Assembly: GCF_003946275.1 (NCBI RefSeq)
Contig: NZ_RHNQ01000001.1
Coordinates: forward strand, 1 to 64,000
DNA: 64,000 bases
DNA from: Loigolactobacillus backii
GTDB taxonomy: Bacteria > Bacillota > Bacilli > Lactobacillales > Lactobacillaceae
Direction of reading: 5' to 3'
Positions within the stretch are counted from its first letter, which is position 1, and every line of letters starts with the position of its first letter. The notes beneath the pieces are model-generated. The model had not been told where the DNA came from. It saw only the letters and a list, made by a program, of their open reading frames with translations, and made no database searches. Below, in pieces: positions 1 to 9,051 of the stretch. The position numbers and the translations under genes were made by a program.

Positions 1-128
1 GGGGAAGTATACTCTCCTCACAATTAGAACTATCAATATTTTACGTATCACCTACTTGACTTCTGACCACAAGTCTTATCAATAAATTACGTAAAACGTA
101 GCACCGTTTTATTTAACTGATGAAATGA

Positions 129-460
129 AGTTAAGCGGCTAGGACAAAAGCCCTAGCCGCTTACTATTTCTGATCATTACTCTAGTGGCGTGTAGCGTTC
201 ATATTTAAATTGAATTATATCGCTACCAAAAATAATGCTTATACCACTTGCCATTGAATTACACGTGGGCAGATTTAGGTTAGATTCCATTCCAGTGCGC
301 GAGGACGGAACGCGTGGCGGAATGGTACCTAAACTATTCGTTCCTGTTCCAGTTAGGTTTTAGCGTTTTTAAAACTAGTTAATAGTTTTAAATATGGTCG
401 TTACGATCCACTAGAACGTACGCCCAAAATCAGAGTTCTCGTACCTTTGTCACACCACTG
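129..460 (+). repeat. family A repeat copy A1, interrupted
   Basis: The head hairpin (133-162, 13-bp arms) and the following TTACTATTTC...CTCTAG match copy A7 at 51099. The sequence then departs at 186 and resumes at about 415 with AACGTACGCC, which continues the A7 order. CTAG is present at both junctions (182-185 and 411-414), as expected for a target-site duplication. See the findings for the insert. Confidence 0.7.
274..333. other. compound hairpin inside the insert of repeat A1
   Basis: Three nested complementary blocks are visible: TTTAGGT/ACCTAAA, CCATTCC/GGAATGG and CGCG/CGCG, separated by small internal loops and closed by a 9-nt apex. A second, simple hairpin with 10-bp arms TTTAAAACTA/TAGTTTTAAA lies at 368-392. 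This resembles a structured RNA or a palindromic mobile repeat. No known RNA family is recognised. Confidence 0.5.
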
Positions 461-484
461 TTTTCATTTTTGGCGGATATAAAA

Positions 485-512
485 AAGCACTTGGCTATTT
501 TGCCAAGTGCTT
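485..512 (-). terminator. terminator of yebC
   Basis: On the minus strand an 11-bp stem AAGCACTTGGC/GCCAAGTGCTT with a 6-nt loop is followed by a run of T. It lies 13 bases past the yebC stop codon. Confidence 0.9.
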
Positions 513-525
513 AAAATTACAATTA

Positions 526-1269
526 TTATTTAGCGTCTTCATTATCTGGTAATTCACCAGTATGGTAAACTTCCGATACGTCGTCATCATCTTCGAGAAG
601 ATCAATCATTCGTTCGAATTGTTCAACCTTATCCGTTGGAACTGGTGTTGTGTTCTCAGGAATCATGGTTAATTCAGCGTTGGCTAACTTATAACCTTTT
701 GCTTCCAAAGCATCACGAACAGCTGCCAATTGCTTCGGATCAGTGTAAATTTCGAAAGCTTCATCTGAAGTTTCCATATCATCAGCACCAGTTTCCAAAG
801 CATCCTCTAACATCTGATCTTCATCAACGTCCAAATCTTCACGTTCGATTACGATATAGCCACGCCGATCAAACATGTAAGCAACTGAACCTGAAGCACC
901 TAAGGCACCACCATTACGCGTAAAAGCAACACGTACATTAGATGATGTCCGATTTTTATTATCCGTTAAAGCATGAACTAAAACGGCAACACCACCTGGT
1001 GCGTAACCTTCATAAGTAACTTCTTCATAATTTGCTGTATCAGTATTGGAACCCTTATCAACCGCGTGTTTAACATTATCCTTCGGCATATTAGCAGCTC
1101 GTGCCTTATCCATAATCAAGCGTAGTTGGGGGTTTGAAGAAGGATCAGGACCCCCAGCTTTTACAGCCATATATAACTCGCGAGATATTTTTTGGAAGAT
1201 TTTTCCACGCTTTGCATCTTGGGCGTTTTTACGGCCCTGGATGTTATGCCATTTTGAATGTCCTGACAT
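526..1269 (-). CDS. yebC: YebC/PmpR family DNA-binding regulator / translation factor
   Basis: This 247-residue protein begins with the family signature [20 protein letters not shown] and covers the full usual length (240-250). It has the small N-terminal domain followed by the two mixed alpha/beta domains of the family, ending in an acidic tail rich in Asp and Glu. Family members were described as transcription regulators (PmpR), and some also help ribosomes through difficult proline stretches; which role applies here cannot be seen. The start has GAAAGAGGG upstream. It is a single gene with its own terminator, downstream of glmS but separated by the glmS terminator. Confidence 0.95.
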   Translation of the reverse strand: MSGHSKWHNIQGRKNAQDAKRGKIFQKISRELYMAVKAGGPDPSSNPQLRLIMDKARAANMPKDNVKHAVDKGSNTDTANYEEVTYEGYAPGGVAVLVHALTDNKNRTSSNVRVAFTRNGGALGASGSVAYMFDRRGYIVIEREDLDVDEDQMLEDALETGADDMETSDEAFEIYTDPKQLAAVRDALEAKGYKLANAELTMIPENTTPVPTDKVEQFERMIDLLEDDDDVSEVYHTGELPDNEDAK

Positions 1270-1449
1270 GTTATTTCCCTCTTTCCTTTATCAAAAAATT
1301 GTGTCAATTCAATAAGACACCTAGACTATATTATCAAAACTAGCCGTCGCTGACAAGACCCACCACCAATAAATTGATACCGATTACTTATTTTTAGACT
1401 GAATTATCTCCACTTAAAAAAACTAACCAATTGAATTTGGCAAAAAAAT

Positions 1450-1491
1450 AGGTTAGACCATTTAGCAATCATTGCCAAACGGACTAACTTA
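1450..1491 (-). terminator. terminator of glmS
   Basis: A long, slightly mismatched hairpin (GTTAGTCCGTTTGGCAAT against ATTGCTAAATGGTCTAAC) is followed on the minus strand by TATTTTTTTG. It begins 14 bases past the glmS stop. Confidence 0.85.
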
Positions 1492-1505
1492 CTTTTAGAT
1501 TAAGT

Positions 1506-3320
1506 TTATTCTACCGTAACTGCCTTTGCCAAATTACGTGGTTTATCAACATCATAGCCCCGATTCAAACTAGTGTAATAAGCTAATAATTGAGCTGGCA
1601 CAACGGTTAATAATGGTGTCAACATTGGGTCAACATCCGAGAAAGTAATGTTATCTTCAGGTTGAGCAACGCTATCCATCGCAATGGTTAATACGTGTGC
1701 ACCACGGGCCTTAACTTCCTGGATATTTCCGCGAGTATGACTTGCTACACGCTTATCGGTGATGATCGCCATAACTGGTGTACCATCCTCAATCAACGAA
1801 ATGGTACCATGTTTCAGTTCAGCACCAGCAAAGCCTTCCGCTTGAACGTAAGAAATTTCTTTTAACTTCAGTGCTGCCTCTAAAGACACGGCAAAATCAT
1901 AACCGCGCCCAATATAAAAGGCATTACGGGTTGTAGCCAAATAATTCTTGGCTAACGAGTTAATCAATTCTTTTTCATCAACTAAACTTTGCATTTCATT
2001 GGCCACGATACTCAACTGACCTTTAACGTCAAAGTCAGTGGCCGTCGTTTGCTGGCGAACGTCACCTAATGCTTTAGCCAAAATCGTTTGTAAGGCAATT
2101 TGTGCCGTGTAGGCCTTGGTCGAAGCAACTGCGATCTCGGGGCCGGCGTCAAGTAACATCGTGTACGTAGCCTCACGTGACAAGGTTGATCCTTCTGAAT
2201 TCGTGATCGTTAAACTTGGGTAGCCCCATTGATTAACCTTAACTAACACTTGGCGACTATCAGCTGTTTCACCACTTTGTGATAAGAAAAGGAAGAACGG
2301 TTTTTTGGACAATAATGGTGTGTTATAGCCAAACTCACTTGCCAACTGAACTTCCGTTGGAATATTGGCCAATTTTTCGAAAATTGATTTTGCAACTAGG
2401 CCTGCATTATAGCTGGTCCCGGCTGCTAAAATATAAAGCCGATCCGCCTGGTTCAGCGCCTTTAAAAGATCGGTTTCAATTTTAGGCTTCCCTGCATCAT
2501 CTAAATACTTCTGGAGCAAGGTTCGCATGACGGCTGGTTGTTCGTCAATTTCCTTTAACATATAAAATGGGTAAGTGCCTTTTTCAGTATCACTTTCGTT
2601 AATCGAAACGTGATATGATTTTCGGGTAACAGCTTTGCCGGCCAATGTTTCAATCGCAATTCCATCTTTTTTAACCGTCACAAGTTCGCCATCATGGAGT
2701 TCAACAAAATCCTTGGTTTGACCAACCATTGCCATGGCATCCGAGCAAACAACGTTAAAGCCATTACCCACACCAATTAACAACGGGCTCTTATTCTTAG
2801 CAACGTATAATGTGTCTGGATCTTCACGGTCAACTAACAAGAACGCGTAAGAACCATCCAGCAGCTGAACTGTTTTCCGAAAGGCTTCCTTACCGGAGAG
2901 TTGCTCGTTGGTTGCAAAATAGTCAACCAATTGAACAACAACTTCCGTATCGGTCTGACTGACAAGATGAACACCCTGCAAATATTGATCACGTAATTCA
3001 GCATAGTTATTGATGACACCGTTGTGGACCAAATAAAAACGACCATCAGCCGATACATGTGGGTGCGCATTAACGTCACTAGGAATACCATGAGTTGCCC
3101 AACGTGTGTGCCCAATTCCCATGGTTCCTTTCACTTCAGGTCCAATTGCCTTTTTAAGGTCCGCAATTCGGCCCTTCGTTTTAACTAAATAATCATGACC
3201 ATTTTGATCGTTAACGTAAACACCTGCTGAATCATAACCACGGTACTCTAACTTTTGTAACCCGTTGATTAAAATATCAACGGTATTTTCTTTTCCGATA
3301 ACACCAACAATTCCACACAT
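1506..3320 (-). CDS. glmS: glutamine-fructose-6-phosphate aminotransferase (isomerizing)
   Basis: GlmS makes glucosamine-6-phosphate from fructose-6-phosphate and glutamine, the first step toward UDP-GlcNAc for the cell wall. The 604-residue protein starts MCGIVGVIG, so the nucleophile is Cys2 (Cys1 after Met removal). An N-terminal glutaminase domain (about 1-220) is followed by two SIS sugar-isomerase domains, and the C-terminus ends in DKPRNLAKAVTVE as in the family. An ATG nine bases upstream (3329) touches the AGAGG ribosome site. The ATG at 3320 has correct spacing and puts the catalytic Cys in place, so it is chosen. The leader carries a glmS ribozyme and a strong promoter. Confidence 0.97.
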   Translation of the reverse strand: MCGIVGVIGKENTVDILINGLQKLEYRGYDSAGVYVNDQNGHDYLVKTKGRIADLKKAIGPEVKGTMGIGHTRWATHGIPSDVNAHPHVSADGRFYLVHNGVINNYAELRDQYLQGVHLVSQTDTEVVVQLVDYFATNEQLSGKEAFRKTVQLLDGSYAFLLVDREDPDTLYVAKNKSPLLIGVGNGFNVVCSDAMAMVGQTKDFVELHDGELVTVKKDGIAIETLAGKAVTRKSYHVSINESDTEKGTYPFYMLKEIDEQPAVMRTLLQKYLDDAGKPKIETDLLKALNQADRLYILAAGTSYNAGLVAKSIFEKLANIPTEVQLASEFGYNTPLLSKKPFFLFLSQSGETADSRQVLVKVNQWGYPSLTITNSEGSTLSREATYTMLLDAGPEIAVASTKAYTAQIALQTILAKALGDVRQQTTATDFDVKGQLSIVANEMQSLVDEKELINSLAKNYLATTRNAFYIGRGYDFAVSLEAALKLKEISYVQAEGFAGAELKHGTISLIEDGTPVMAIITDKRVASHTRGNIQEVKARGAHVLTIAMDSVAQPEDNITFSDVDPMLTPLLTVVPAQLLAYYTSLNRGYDVDKPRNLAKAVTVE

Positions 3321-3349
3321 AAAAAACATCCTCTTCTCAGATTAATATT

Positions 3350-3505
3350 GAAGTTCATGTTTCCAACTGCGTGATTGCCGCTTTATTGCAAGCTTACACT
3401 TGTTTTTAACGATCAATCTGTAGAGTGCAGACCCTGAAGCCACCCGCCGATATTCGATAGACTTCTTCCTCGTCAACCAAAAATTTTTGGCCCAGGCGCT
3501 TTCCA
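3350..3505 (-). ncRNA. glmS ribozyme (GlcN6P-responsive riboswitch)
   Basis: The minus-strand leader contains the hallmark cleavage-site block AGCGCC, with cleavage predicted between A at 3500 and G at 3499. The conserved blocks follow in the right order: TTGACGAGGA (end of P2 and core), TATCGAATATCGGCGG (core), a GAAG.../...CTTC P3 stem, and a 3' block ACATGAACTTC close to the Bacillus subtilis 3' end. I compared it from memory with the B. subtilis ribozyme. Known function: self-cleavage when glucosamine-6-phosphate binds, which lowers glmS expression. The 3' end lies about 30 bases before the glmS ATG. Confidence 0.93.
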
Positions 3506-3558
3506 TTATATTGGTATAGACACATCCTTTTCTCATTTAGTAATTGGAAACACTTAAA

Positions 3559-3587
3559 ACTATAGCTTTAAGTTGAACAGTTGTCAA
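3559..3587 (-). promoter_or_regulatory. promoter of the glmS ribozyme transcript
   Basis: On the minus strand there is a consensus -35 TTGACA (3582-3587), a 17-bp spacer and -10 TATAGT (3559-3564). Transcription would start about 50 bases before the ribozyme cleavage site. Confidence 0.85.
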
Positions 3588-3654
3588 TTATAGTTCACAT
3601 AAAAATAAATATTTTAATATTGGTATACTATCATTAATCATAAGCCAAGGCACA

Positions 3655-3700
3655 AAAATAAGGAACAATCACAAATCTTTTTGTAATTGTTCCTTATTTT
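3655..3700 (-). terminator. terminator after glmM
   Basis: Two 21-base arms (AAAATAAGGAACAATCACAAA and its near-perfect complement) enclose a 4-nt loop and end in a T run on both strands. It ends the cdaA-cdaR-glmM transcript and separates it from glmS. Confidence 0.85.
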
Positions 3701-3745
3701 TTTAATATTCACAATTATCTAGTTGGTAAAAAAATCATTGCTAAG

Positions 3746-5104
3746 CTATTCGACACCAACTTGTTCCCGAACAACGGCCGCGATTCGGTCAACGTACTGA
3801 CCAACTTCTTCTTTGGTTGGTGCCTCGGCCATTACTCGCAGTAATGGTTCAGTTCCACTTGGGCGTACTAAAACACGACCATCACCGTTCATTTCTTTTT
3901 CAACGGTGTCAATAACATCCTTAATCGTTGGGTTATCTAAGGCCTTTTTCTTATCGGCAACTTTAATATTAACCAATTTTTGCGGATAAGTTTTGACTGG
4001 CTCTGCTAATTCGGAGAGTTTTTTACCCGTTTGCTTCATAACGTTTAATAATTGAATAGCCGTTAAAAGCCCGTCACCTGTTGTATTATAATCAAATAAA
4101 ACAACGTGTCCTGATTGCTCGCCACCTAGGTTATAGCCGCTCTTACGCATCTCTTCAACAACGTAGCGATCACCGACCTTAGTTTGTAGGGACTTCAAAC
4201 CATCAGCCTCTAACGCCTTATAAAGGCCCATATTACTCATGACCGTTGTGACGACAGTATCCTTCTTTAGTCGGCCACGCTGAGCAAAATAATTGCCCAA
4301 AATGTACATGATCTTATCACCGTTAACAATCTTACCTTCTTCATCAACTGCAATACAGCGATCACCGTCACCATCAAAGGCAACACCAGCCTGTGCTTCC
4401 TTATCAACAACGGTTTCTGCAAGCTTTTCGGGATGAGTTGAACCAACACCATCGTTGATATTCACACCATTTGGTTTAGTTGCGATTGTCGTAAATTCAG
4501 TCTCTAAATCGGCAAATAAGCGGGTGACAATTCCACTGGTAGCTCCATTGGCCGCGTCAACAACAACATTTAAGCCAGACAAATCTTCTTGTAAGGTTTG
4601 TTCTAAGAATTGCGTGTACTTTAATACACCTTCTGAATAGTCCGCAACAGTTCCAAGACCTTCTTTTGATGGTCGTGGTAACGTGTCCTTGGGTTCATCC
4701 AACAAGTCTTCAATCTCGGCTTCTTGTTCGTCCAGCAACTTAAAGCCATCAGGGCCAAAAAACTTAATGCCGTTATATTCAGCTGGATTGTGCGAAGCTG
4801 TTATCTGGACACCAGCGGCAGCTCCTTGAATACGAGTTAAATAGGCTACAGCTGGTGTTGAAATAACACCTAAAGACATAACCTCGATGCCGACTGACAA
4901 CAAACCAGAAATTAATGCTTCTTCTAATAACTGACCAGAAATTCGTGTGTCCCGCGCAACCAAAACAAGTGGTTTTTTATCTTGATTTTCCTGGTATTTA
5001 GCTAGAACATAGCCACCAGTTCGACCAACGCGAAAAGCCAACTCGGGCGTTAATTCTTGATTTGCAACACCTCGTACGCCATCGGTTCCAAAATATCTTC
5101 CCAT
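3746..5104 (-). CDS. glmM: phosphoglucosamine mutase
   Basis: GlmM converts glucosamine-6-phosphate to glucosamine-1-phosphate in UDP-GlcNAc synthesis. The 452-residue protein has the usual length. It begins [12 protein letters not shown], carries the phosphoserine loop [11 protein letters not shown] (Ser104), the Mg-binding FDGDGDR loop in the middle, and the phosphate-binding [12 protein letters not shown] near the C-terminus. It is third in the cdaA-cdaR-glmM order that is conserved in Firmicutes; GlmM is known to bind and inhibit CdaA in several species. The cdaR stop lies 30 bases upstream. Confidence 0.97.
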   Translation of the reverse strand: MGRYFGTDGVRGVANQELTPELAFRVGRTGGYVLAKYQENQDKKPLVLVARDTRISGQLLEEALISGLLSVGIEVMSLGVISTPAVAYLTRIQGAAAGVQITASHNPAEYNGIKFFGPDGFKLLDEQEAEIEDLLDEPKDTLPRPSKEGLGTVADYSEGVLKYTQFLEQTLQEDLSGLNVVVDAANGATSGIVTRLFADLETEFTTIATKPNGVNINDGVGSTHPEKLAETVVDKEAQAGVAFDGDGDRCIAVDEEGKIVNGDKIMYILGNYFAQRGRLKKDTVVTTVMSNMGLYKALEADGLKSLQTKVGDRYVVEEMRKSGYNLGGEQSGHVVLFDYNTTGDGLLTAIQLLNVMKQTGKKLSELAEPVKTYPQKLVNIKVADKKKALDNPTIKDVIDTVEKEMNGDGRVLVRPSGTEPLLRVMAEAPTKEEVGQYVDRIAAVVREQVGVE

Positions 5105-5134
5105 AACTTAAATTCCTCGTTTCTTTTTCATTTA

Positions 5135-6262
5135 TTAATTAGACTGTGAGCTGCTACTACTCGAACTCTCTTGGTTCGCACTCTGACTTGACTCCGAACT
5201 CGATTCAGAAGAAGTCGTGCTACTTGAACTATCATTCTTACTGGAAGTAGCAGTGACACTGCTACTGGCAGCACCACTTTCAGCCGTTGTGTCATTATTA
5301 TTAGTCCCATCATCACTAACGGAGACAAGTACCTGAACACTCTTAGGACTGCACTGCAGATTACTACTACCCGGATCAAGGCTGATTGTCTTAGTGGTCG
5401 AAGATGAAGCATCGTCCACTGGCACATCAACCGTTAGATCTTTCAATTTATCAAGTTCACTCTGCGGTCCCGTTACGGTAACTGATTTGGTATCTGAAGA
5501 CAGCTTAACTGATTTACCATCTGCTGGTGTCCCAGTGGCCTTCAAATTAATACTTACTTTTTTAGACGGATGTTCCACCGGTATGGTCACTTTAACTGCT
5601 TGTGGATCCATTAAAACATTAACCGTATTTCCTTTGCTATCCAACGCTTGCAGTAAAGTTTCCTGGGAAATATCACTTTCAATATTGTTCTTTGTATTTA
5701 CGGTTGCAACGACTTGCTCAATTGAATTTACAGCCGAACGTGATCCTGTAACAGTGGTCGTCGTTTGATTCAAACTAATATCGCCCGTTGTGTAGCCGGT
5801 TGCCAAATTAGCCTTATTAAACTTGACCTGAATTGGAAAACGCTTAGTTTCCTTCCGTTGAACATCAATCGTTACTCGCTGGGGACTAATACGGTAACTA
5901 AGTTCCTTGTTTAGCCCTTCCTGGCGCAAAGTAACGACGTGTTTGCCAACACCCAGTCGTTCAAGGTTGGCCATTACTTTAAAATTTTGTGTATTAGTTG
6001 TTGCCGTTACTAAAGCACTGGGCCCTTCAATCTTAACCTTAACTTTTTCAGGATAACCGGTAATAAAATATTTATCCGTATCGGCGTTGATCTGTAGCGG
6101 CACCGTAATTGTTTTTGATTTATTTGCTAACATTGTACTACTGCTACTAGCAGCCTGCCGTGTTGAATTGATCCGATCAATATTAACGTAGGTAAACAAC
6201 ATGATCGCAAAAATCAGTGCTAGACCACGATAAACCCAAGGGCTATTAAAAAATTTGTTCAT
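5135..6262 (-). CDS. cdaR: YbbR-domain protein, regulator of the diadenylate cyclase
   Basis: This 375-residue protein has one N-terminal membrane segment (about residues 10-29) followed by several extracytoplasmic YbbR repeats. It ends in a tail of about 55 residues made mostly of Ser, Thr, Glu and Asp. The start overlaps the end of cdaA by 4 bp, so the two are probably translationally coupled. CdaR is the known membrane partner that modulates CdaA. The Ser-rich tail is an unusual low-complexity addition that may extend into or along the wall; that is inference. Confidence 0.93.
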   Translation of the reverse strand: MNKFFNSPWVYRGLALIFAIMLFTYVNIDRINSTRQAASSSSTMLANKSKTITVPLQINADTDKYFITGYPEKVKVKIEGPSALVTATTNTQNFKVMANLERLGVGKHVVTLRQEGLNKELSYRISPQRVTIDVQRKETKRFPIQVKFNKANLATGYTTGDISLNQTTTTVTGSRSAVNSIEQVVATVNTKNNIESDISQETLLQALDSKGNTVNVLMDPQAVKVTIPVEHPSKKVSINLKATGTPADGKSVKLSSDTKSVTVTGPQSELDKLKDLTVDVPVDDASSSTTKTISLDPGSSNLQCSPKSVQVLVSVSDDGTNNNDTTAESGAASSSVTATSSKNDSSSSTTSSESSSESSQSANQESSSSSSSQSN

Positions 6263-7098
6263 TTTTTAATTCCCCCTTTAATGACTGCGTCGATAAATTC
6301 TTGCACAACATTTCGTTGCGGTTGCTCAGGCTTCAATAATTCACGACGCAAAATTTTAAGGTAATCTTCTTGGGATAGATCACGCATCATTTCACTATTT
6401 TGGGTGATCATGACCCCACCAGTTTCTTCTGAAACAACAATCGTTAAGGCGTCGGTTACTTCACTAATCCCGACGGCTGCCCGATGTCTTGTCCCTAATT
6501 CTTTAGGAATAAGATTACTGTCTGATAATGGTAGGTAGGCTGCAGCCACCGCAATTCGCCCATTTTGAATGATTACCGCACCATCATGTAAGGGCGTGTT
6601 AGGAATAAAGATATTAATCAATAATTCCCCGGTGACATCGGCGTCCAAGGTAATTCCAGTTTCGATATAATCTTCTAAACCGGTATTTAATTGTAACGTC
6701 ATTAAGGCACCAATCCGCCGCTTTGACATGTACTGAATCGCCTTATCAAGCCCGGCAATCATGCGCTTTTCCTGTTCATTTTGCGAACGATTGCGCACAA
6801 AAATTGAACCGCGACCTAAATGCTCCAAGCCTCGTCGAATTTCAGGTTGAAATATAATTACTGTGGCGATAACGCCCCAATTAATGACCTGATCCATAAT
6901 AAACGAAACAGTCCGTAGCCCGATTCCCCAACTGATCAATTTAATTACCACGATCACAACTATTCCCTTTAATAGTTGCACCGCCTTGGTTCCCCGAACT
7001 AACATGATCAACTTATAAATGAAATACCAGACAACAAAGATGTCTAATAAGTTGACGATGTTACCCCAGTTTAATAGATCATTCCAATTAATTGACAT
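6259..7098 (-). CDS. cdaA: membrane diadenylate cyclase (c-di-AMP synthase)
   Basis: CdaA makes cyclic di-AMP from two ATP. The 279-residue protein has about three N-terminal membrane segments (roughly 12-35, 42-60 and 68-83), then the DAC domain with both catalytic motifs: DGA at 172-174 and RHR at 204-206. It heads the cdaA-cdaR-glmM operon. A TATAAT box lies 35-40 bp upstream of the start (7133-7138, minus strand) with no convincing -35, so the operon may have its own promoter or be read through from pot. c-di-AMP controls potassium and osmolyte balance in this group. Confidence 0.96.
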   Translation of the reverse strand: MSINWNDLLNWGNIVNLLDIFVVWYFIYKLIMLVRGTKAVQLLKGIVVIVVIKLISWGIGLRTVSFIMDQVINWGVIATVIIFQPEIRRGLEHLGRGSIFVRNRSQNEQEKRMIAGLDKAIQYMSKRRIGALMTLQLNTGLEDYIETGITLDADVTGELLINIFIPNTPLHDGAVIIQNGRIAVAAAYLPLSDSNLIPKELGTRHRAAVGISEVTDALTIVVSEETGGVMITQNSEMMRDLSQEDYLKILRRELLKPEQPQRNVVQEFIDAVIKGGIKK

Positions 7099-7156
7099 AG
7101 GCTACCTCCACTTCTTATAAACTTGCGTTATTATTATAGCACGAACGGGACTACTT

Positions 7157-8230
7157 TTAGTGACCATGCATCTTAAATTCAAGAAATTTATCATTATAAA
7201 TACCAACCATCCGCGGTCCTAAATCCTGGTAAACCTGCAGATGACTAATCGTTTTTTCATCTGGATAAAACTGTGGATCATGAGCAATTGCTTTGGGCAA
7301 CTTTTTTTCGGCCGCCTTATTTGGTGTGGCGTAACCAACATAAGTGGCATTTTGAGCGGCATTTTCCGGTCTTAGCATGAAATTAATGAACGCGTAAATG
7401 GCTTTATAGTGCTTAGCCGTCTTTGGAATCACTAAATTATCAAACCACAGATTGCTTCCTTCACGCGGTACAACATAATGTAAATGAGAATTATTCGCCA
7501 TCATCTCAGATGCCTCGCCGGACCAAGTAACGGCCAATGCTGCCTCGTCTTGCGCCATATACATTTTAATCTCATCTGCGACAACGGCCTTAACGTTAGG
7601 ACTTAATTGATCGAGCCGCTTTTTTGCCGCATTCAACTGGACTAGATTAGTTGTATTAACTGAATGACCTTGTTCGATTAAGGCCATTCCCATAATATCC
7701 CGAGCAGAATCCACCAACATAATTTGATTACGGAAACGTGGCGACCATAAATCACGCCAATGTTGTACCTGATTAGCCTTAACCATCTGATCATTGTAGA
7801 CAATCCCTAATGTTCCCCAAAAATAGGGTACTGAGTAACGATTATCCGGATCAAAACCAAGGTTAAGAAAACGCGAATTTATGTTAGCCAGACCGTGAAT
7901 TCGAGATTTATTTAACGGTTTTAATAAATGTGCTTTCCGCATTTTTTGAACCATATATTCTGATGGGACGGCCAGATCATAACTAGTACCACCCTGCTGA
8001 ATTTTAGTAAACATTGCTTCGTTACTATCAAAAGTTTCAACACGAACTTTGTAGCCTGTTTCATGTTGAAACTTTTTAATGAGTTGTGGATCAATATAAT
8101 CGCCCCAATTGTACAAGGTTAACGTATCGGAACTGGTTAGTCCTTGTGCCTTTTGTAAATGGCTACTCGTCATAAACAATAAGAAACAAACCGCCAAAAT
8201 TCCTAAAATAAAACTAATTAATCGTTTCAT
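7157..8230 (-). CDS. potD: spermidine/putrescine ABC transporter, substrate-binding protein
   Basis: PotD captures polyamines outside the cell for import. The 357-residue protein has a hydrophobic N-terminus (about 5-22) as signal peptide or anchor; I see no clean lipobox. The mature part begins with LTLYNWGDYIDP, the typical start of PotD/PotF-type binding proteins. It is the last gene of the potABCD operon and overlaps potC by 4 bp. Substrate choice (spermidine or putrescine) cannot be read from the sequence. Confidence 0.95.
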   Translation of the reverse strand: MKRLISFILGILAVCFLLFMTSSHLQKAQGLTSSDTLTLYNWGDYIDPQLIKKFQHETGYKVRVETFDSNEAMFTKIQQGGTSYDLAVPSEYMVQKMRKAHLLKPLNKSRIHGLANINSRFLNLGFDPDNRYSVPYFWGTLGIVYNDQMVKANQVQHWRDLWSPRFRNQIMLVDSARDIMGMALIEQGHSVNTTNLVQLNAAKKRLDQLSPNVKAVVADEIKMYMAQDEAALAVTWSGEASEMMANNSHLHYVVPREGSNLWFDNLVIPKTAKHYKAIYAFINFMLRPENAAQNATYVGYATPNKAAEKKLPKAIAHDPQFYPDEKTISHLQVYQDLGPRMVGIYNDKFLEFKMHGH

Positions 8231-9051
8231 TTAATTTGAGTTGCCTCCAATCGTTGCCGCTTTCGCGTTCGTTTGGAAGAATTATACTGATTGAGAAAAT
8301 AATACCCTACGACTAACAACAAAGAAAAAACGAACATCAACGCAGATAGTGCATTAATTTCTAAACTGATCCCTTGCCGCGCCCGGGCATAAATTTCAAC
8401 CGACAGCGTTTCAAAGCCATTCCCAGTAACAAAAAAGGTCACCGCAAAGTCGTCTAACGAATAGGTAAAGGCCATGAAATAACCGGCAAAAACACCTGGG
8501 GCAATGTAGGGTAAAATGACCCGACTAAAAACTTGAAAATTGGTAGCGCCTAAATCAGTTGCGGCGTCAATCAAAGATAAATTCATCTCGTTTAGCTTAG
8601 GAAGCACCATTAACACCACAATTGGAATGGAAAAAGCAATATGGCTTAATAAGACGGAGCCAAAACCCAGTTTGAACCCTAAAAAGGTAAAAAAGATTAA
8701 AAAACTGGCCCCAATAATGACATCTGGCGAAACCATTAGGATATTATTCAATGATAAAATGGCGTTTTTAACAACCGGCCGCTTGACACTGTAAATCTGT
8801 AATGCCCCCAACGTTCCAATAATAGTCGCCAAAAGTGATGACAAAAGTGCAATTAATAATGTATCAACAACAATCTCGATCATCCGGGAATCACTAAATA
8901 ATTCCGTATAATGCTGCCAAGTAAAACCAGTAAAATGCGTCATAGTTCCGCCACGATTAAAGGAATAAAAGATTAAATAAAAAATCGGTACGTAAAGTAA
9001 CGCAAAAACGAAAATTAAATATAAATTTTGCCAACTAAATCGTTTTTTCAT
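8227..9051 (-). CDS. potC: spermidine/putrescine ABC transporter permease
   Basis: PotC is one of the two membrane subunits of the polyamine importer. The 274-residue protein has six predicted membrane segments. It carries the permease EAA-type loop around DAATDLGATNFQVFSRVILP, which docks with the ATPase. Both ends overlap neighbours by 4 bp (potB and potD), giving a tightly coupled operon. A short basic tail ends the protein. Confidence 0.95.
   Translation of the reverse strand: MKKRFSWQNLYLIFVFALLYVPIFYLIFYSFNRGGTMTHFTGFTWQHYTELFSDSRMIEIVVDTLLIALLSSLLATIIGTLGALQIYSVKRPVVKNAILSLNNILMVSPDVIIGASFLIFFTFLGFKLGFGSVLLSHIAFSIPIVVLMVLPKLNEMNLSLIDAATDLGATNFQVFSRVILPYIAPGVFAGYFMAFTYSLDDFAVTFFVTGNGFETLSVEIYARARQGISLEINALSALMFVFSLLLVVGYYFLNQYNSSKRTRKRQRLEATQIK

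Larger units (their letters stand above)
1..525. other. gene-free left edge with a split repeat and hairpins
   Basis: No coding region is supported here. Bases 129-185 hold the head of a family A repeat. Bases 411-455 hold what looks like the next part of the same repeat. Between them is about 229 bp of unrelated sequence containing two clear hairpins (274-333 and 368-392). The terminator of the neighbouring yebC gene closes the region at 485-512. The first 128 bases are AT-rich and show nothing I can name. Confidence 0.7.

Noticed and set aside
3342-3536. 64-codon open frame upstream of glmS
   Set aside because: It coincides with the glmS ribozyme, has no ribosome site, and its composition follows the RNA structure.
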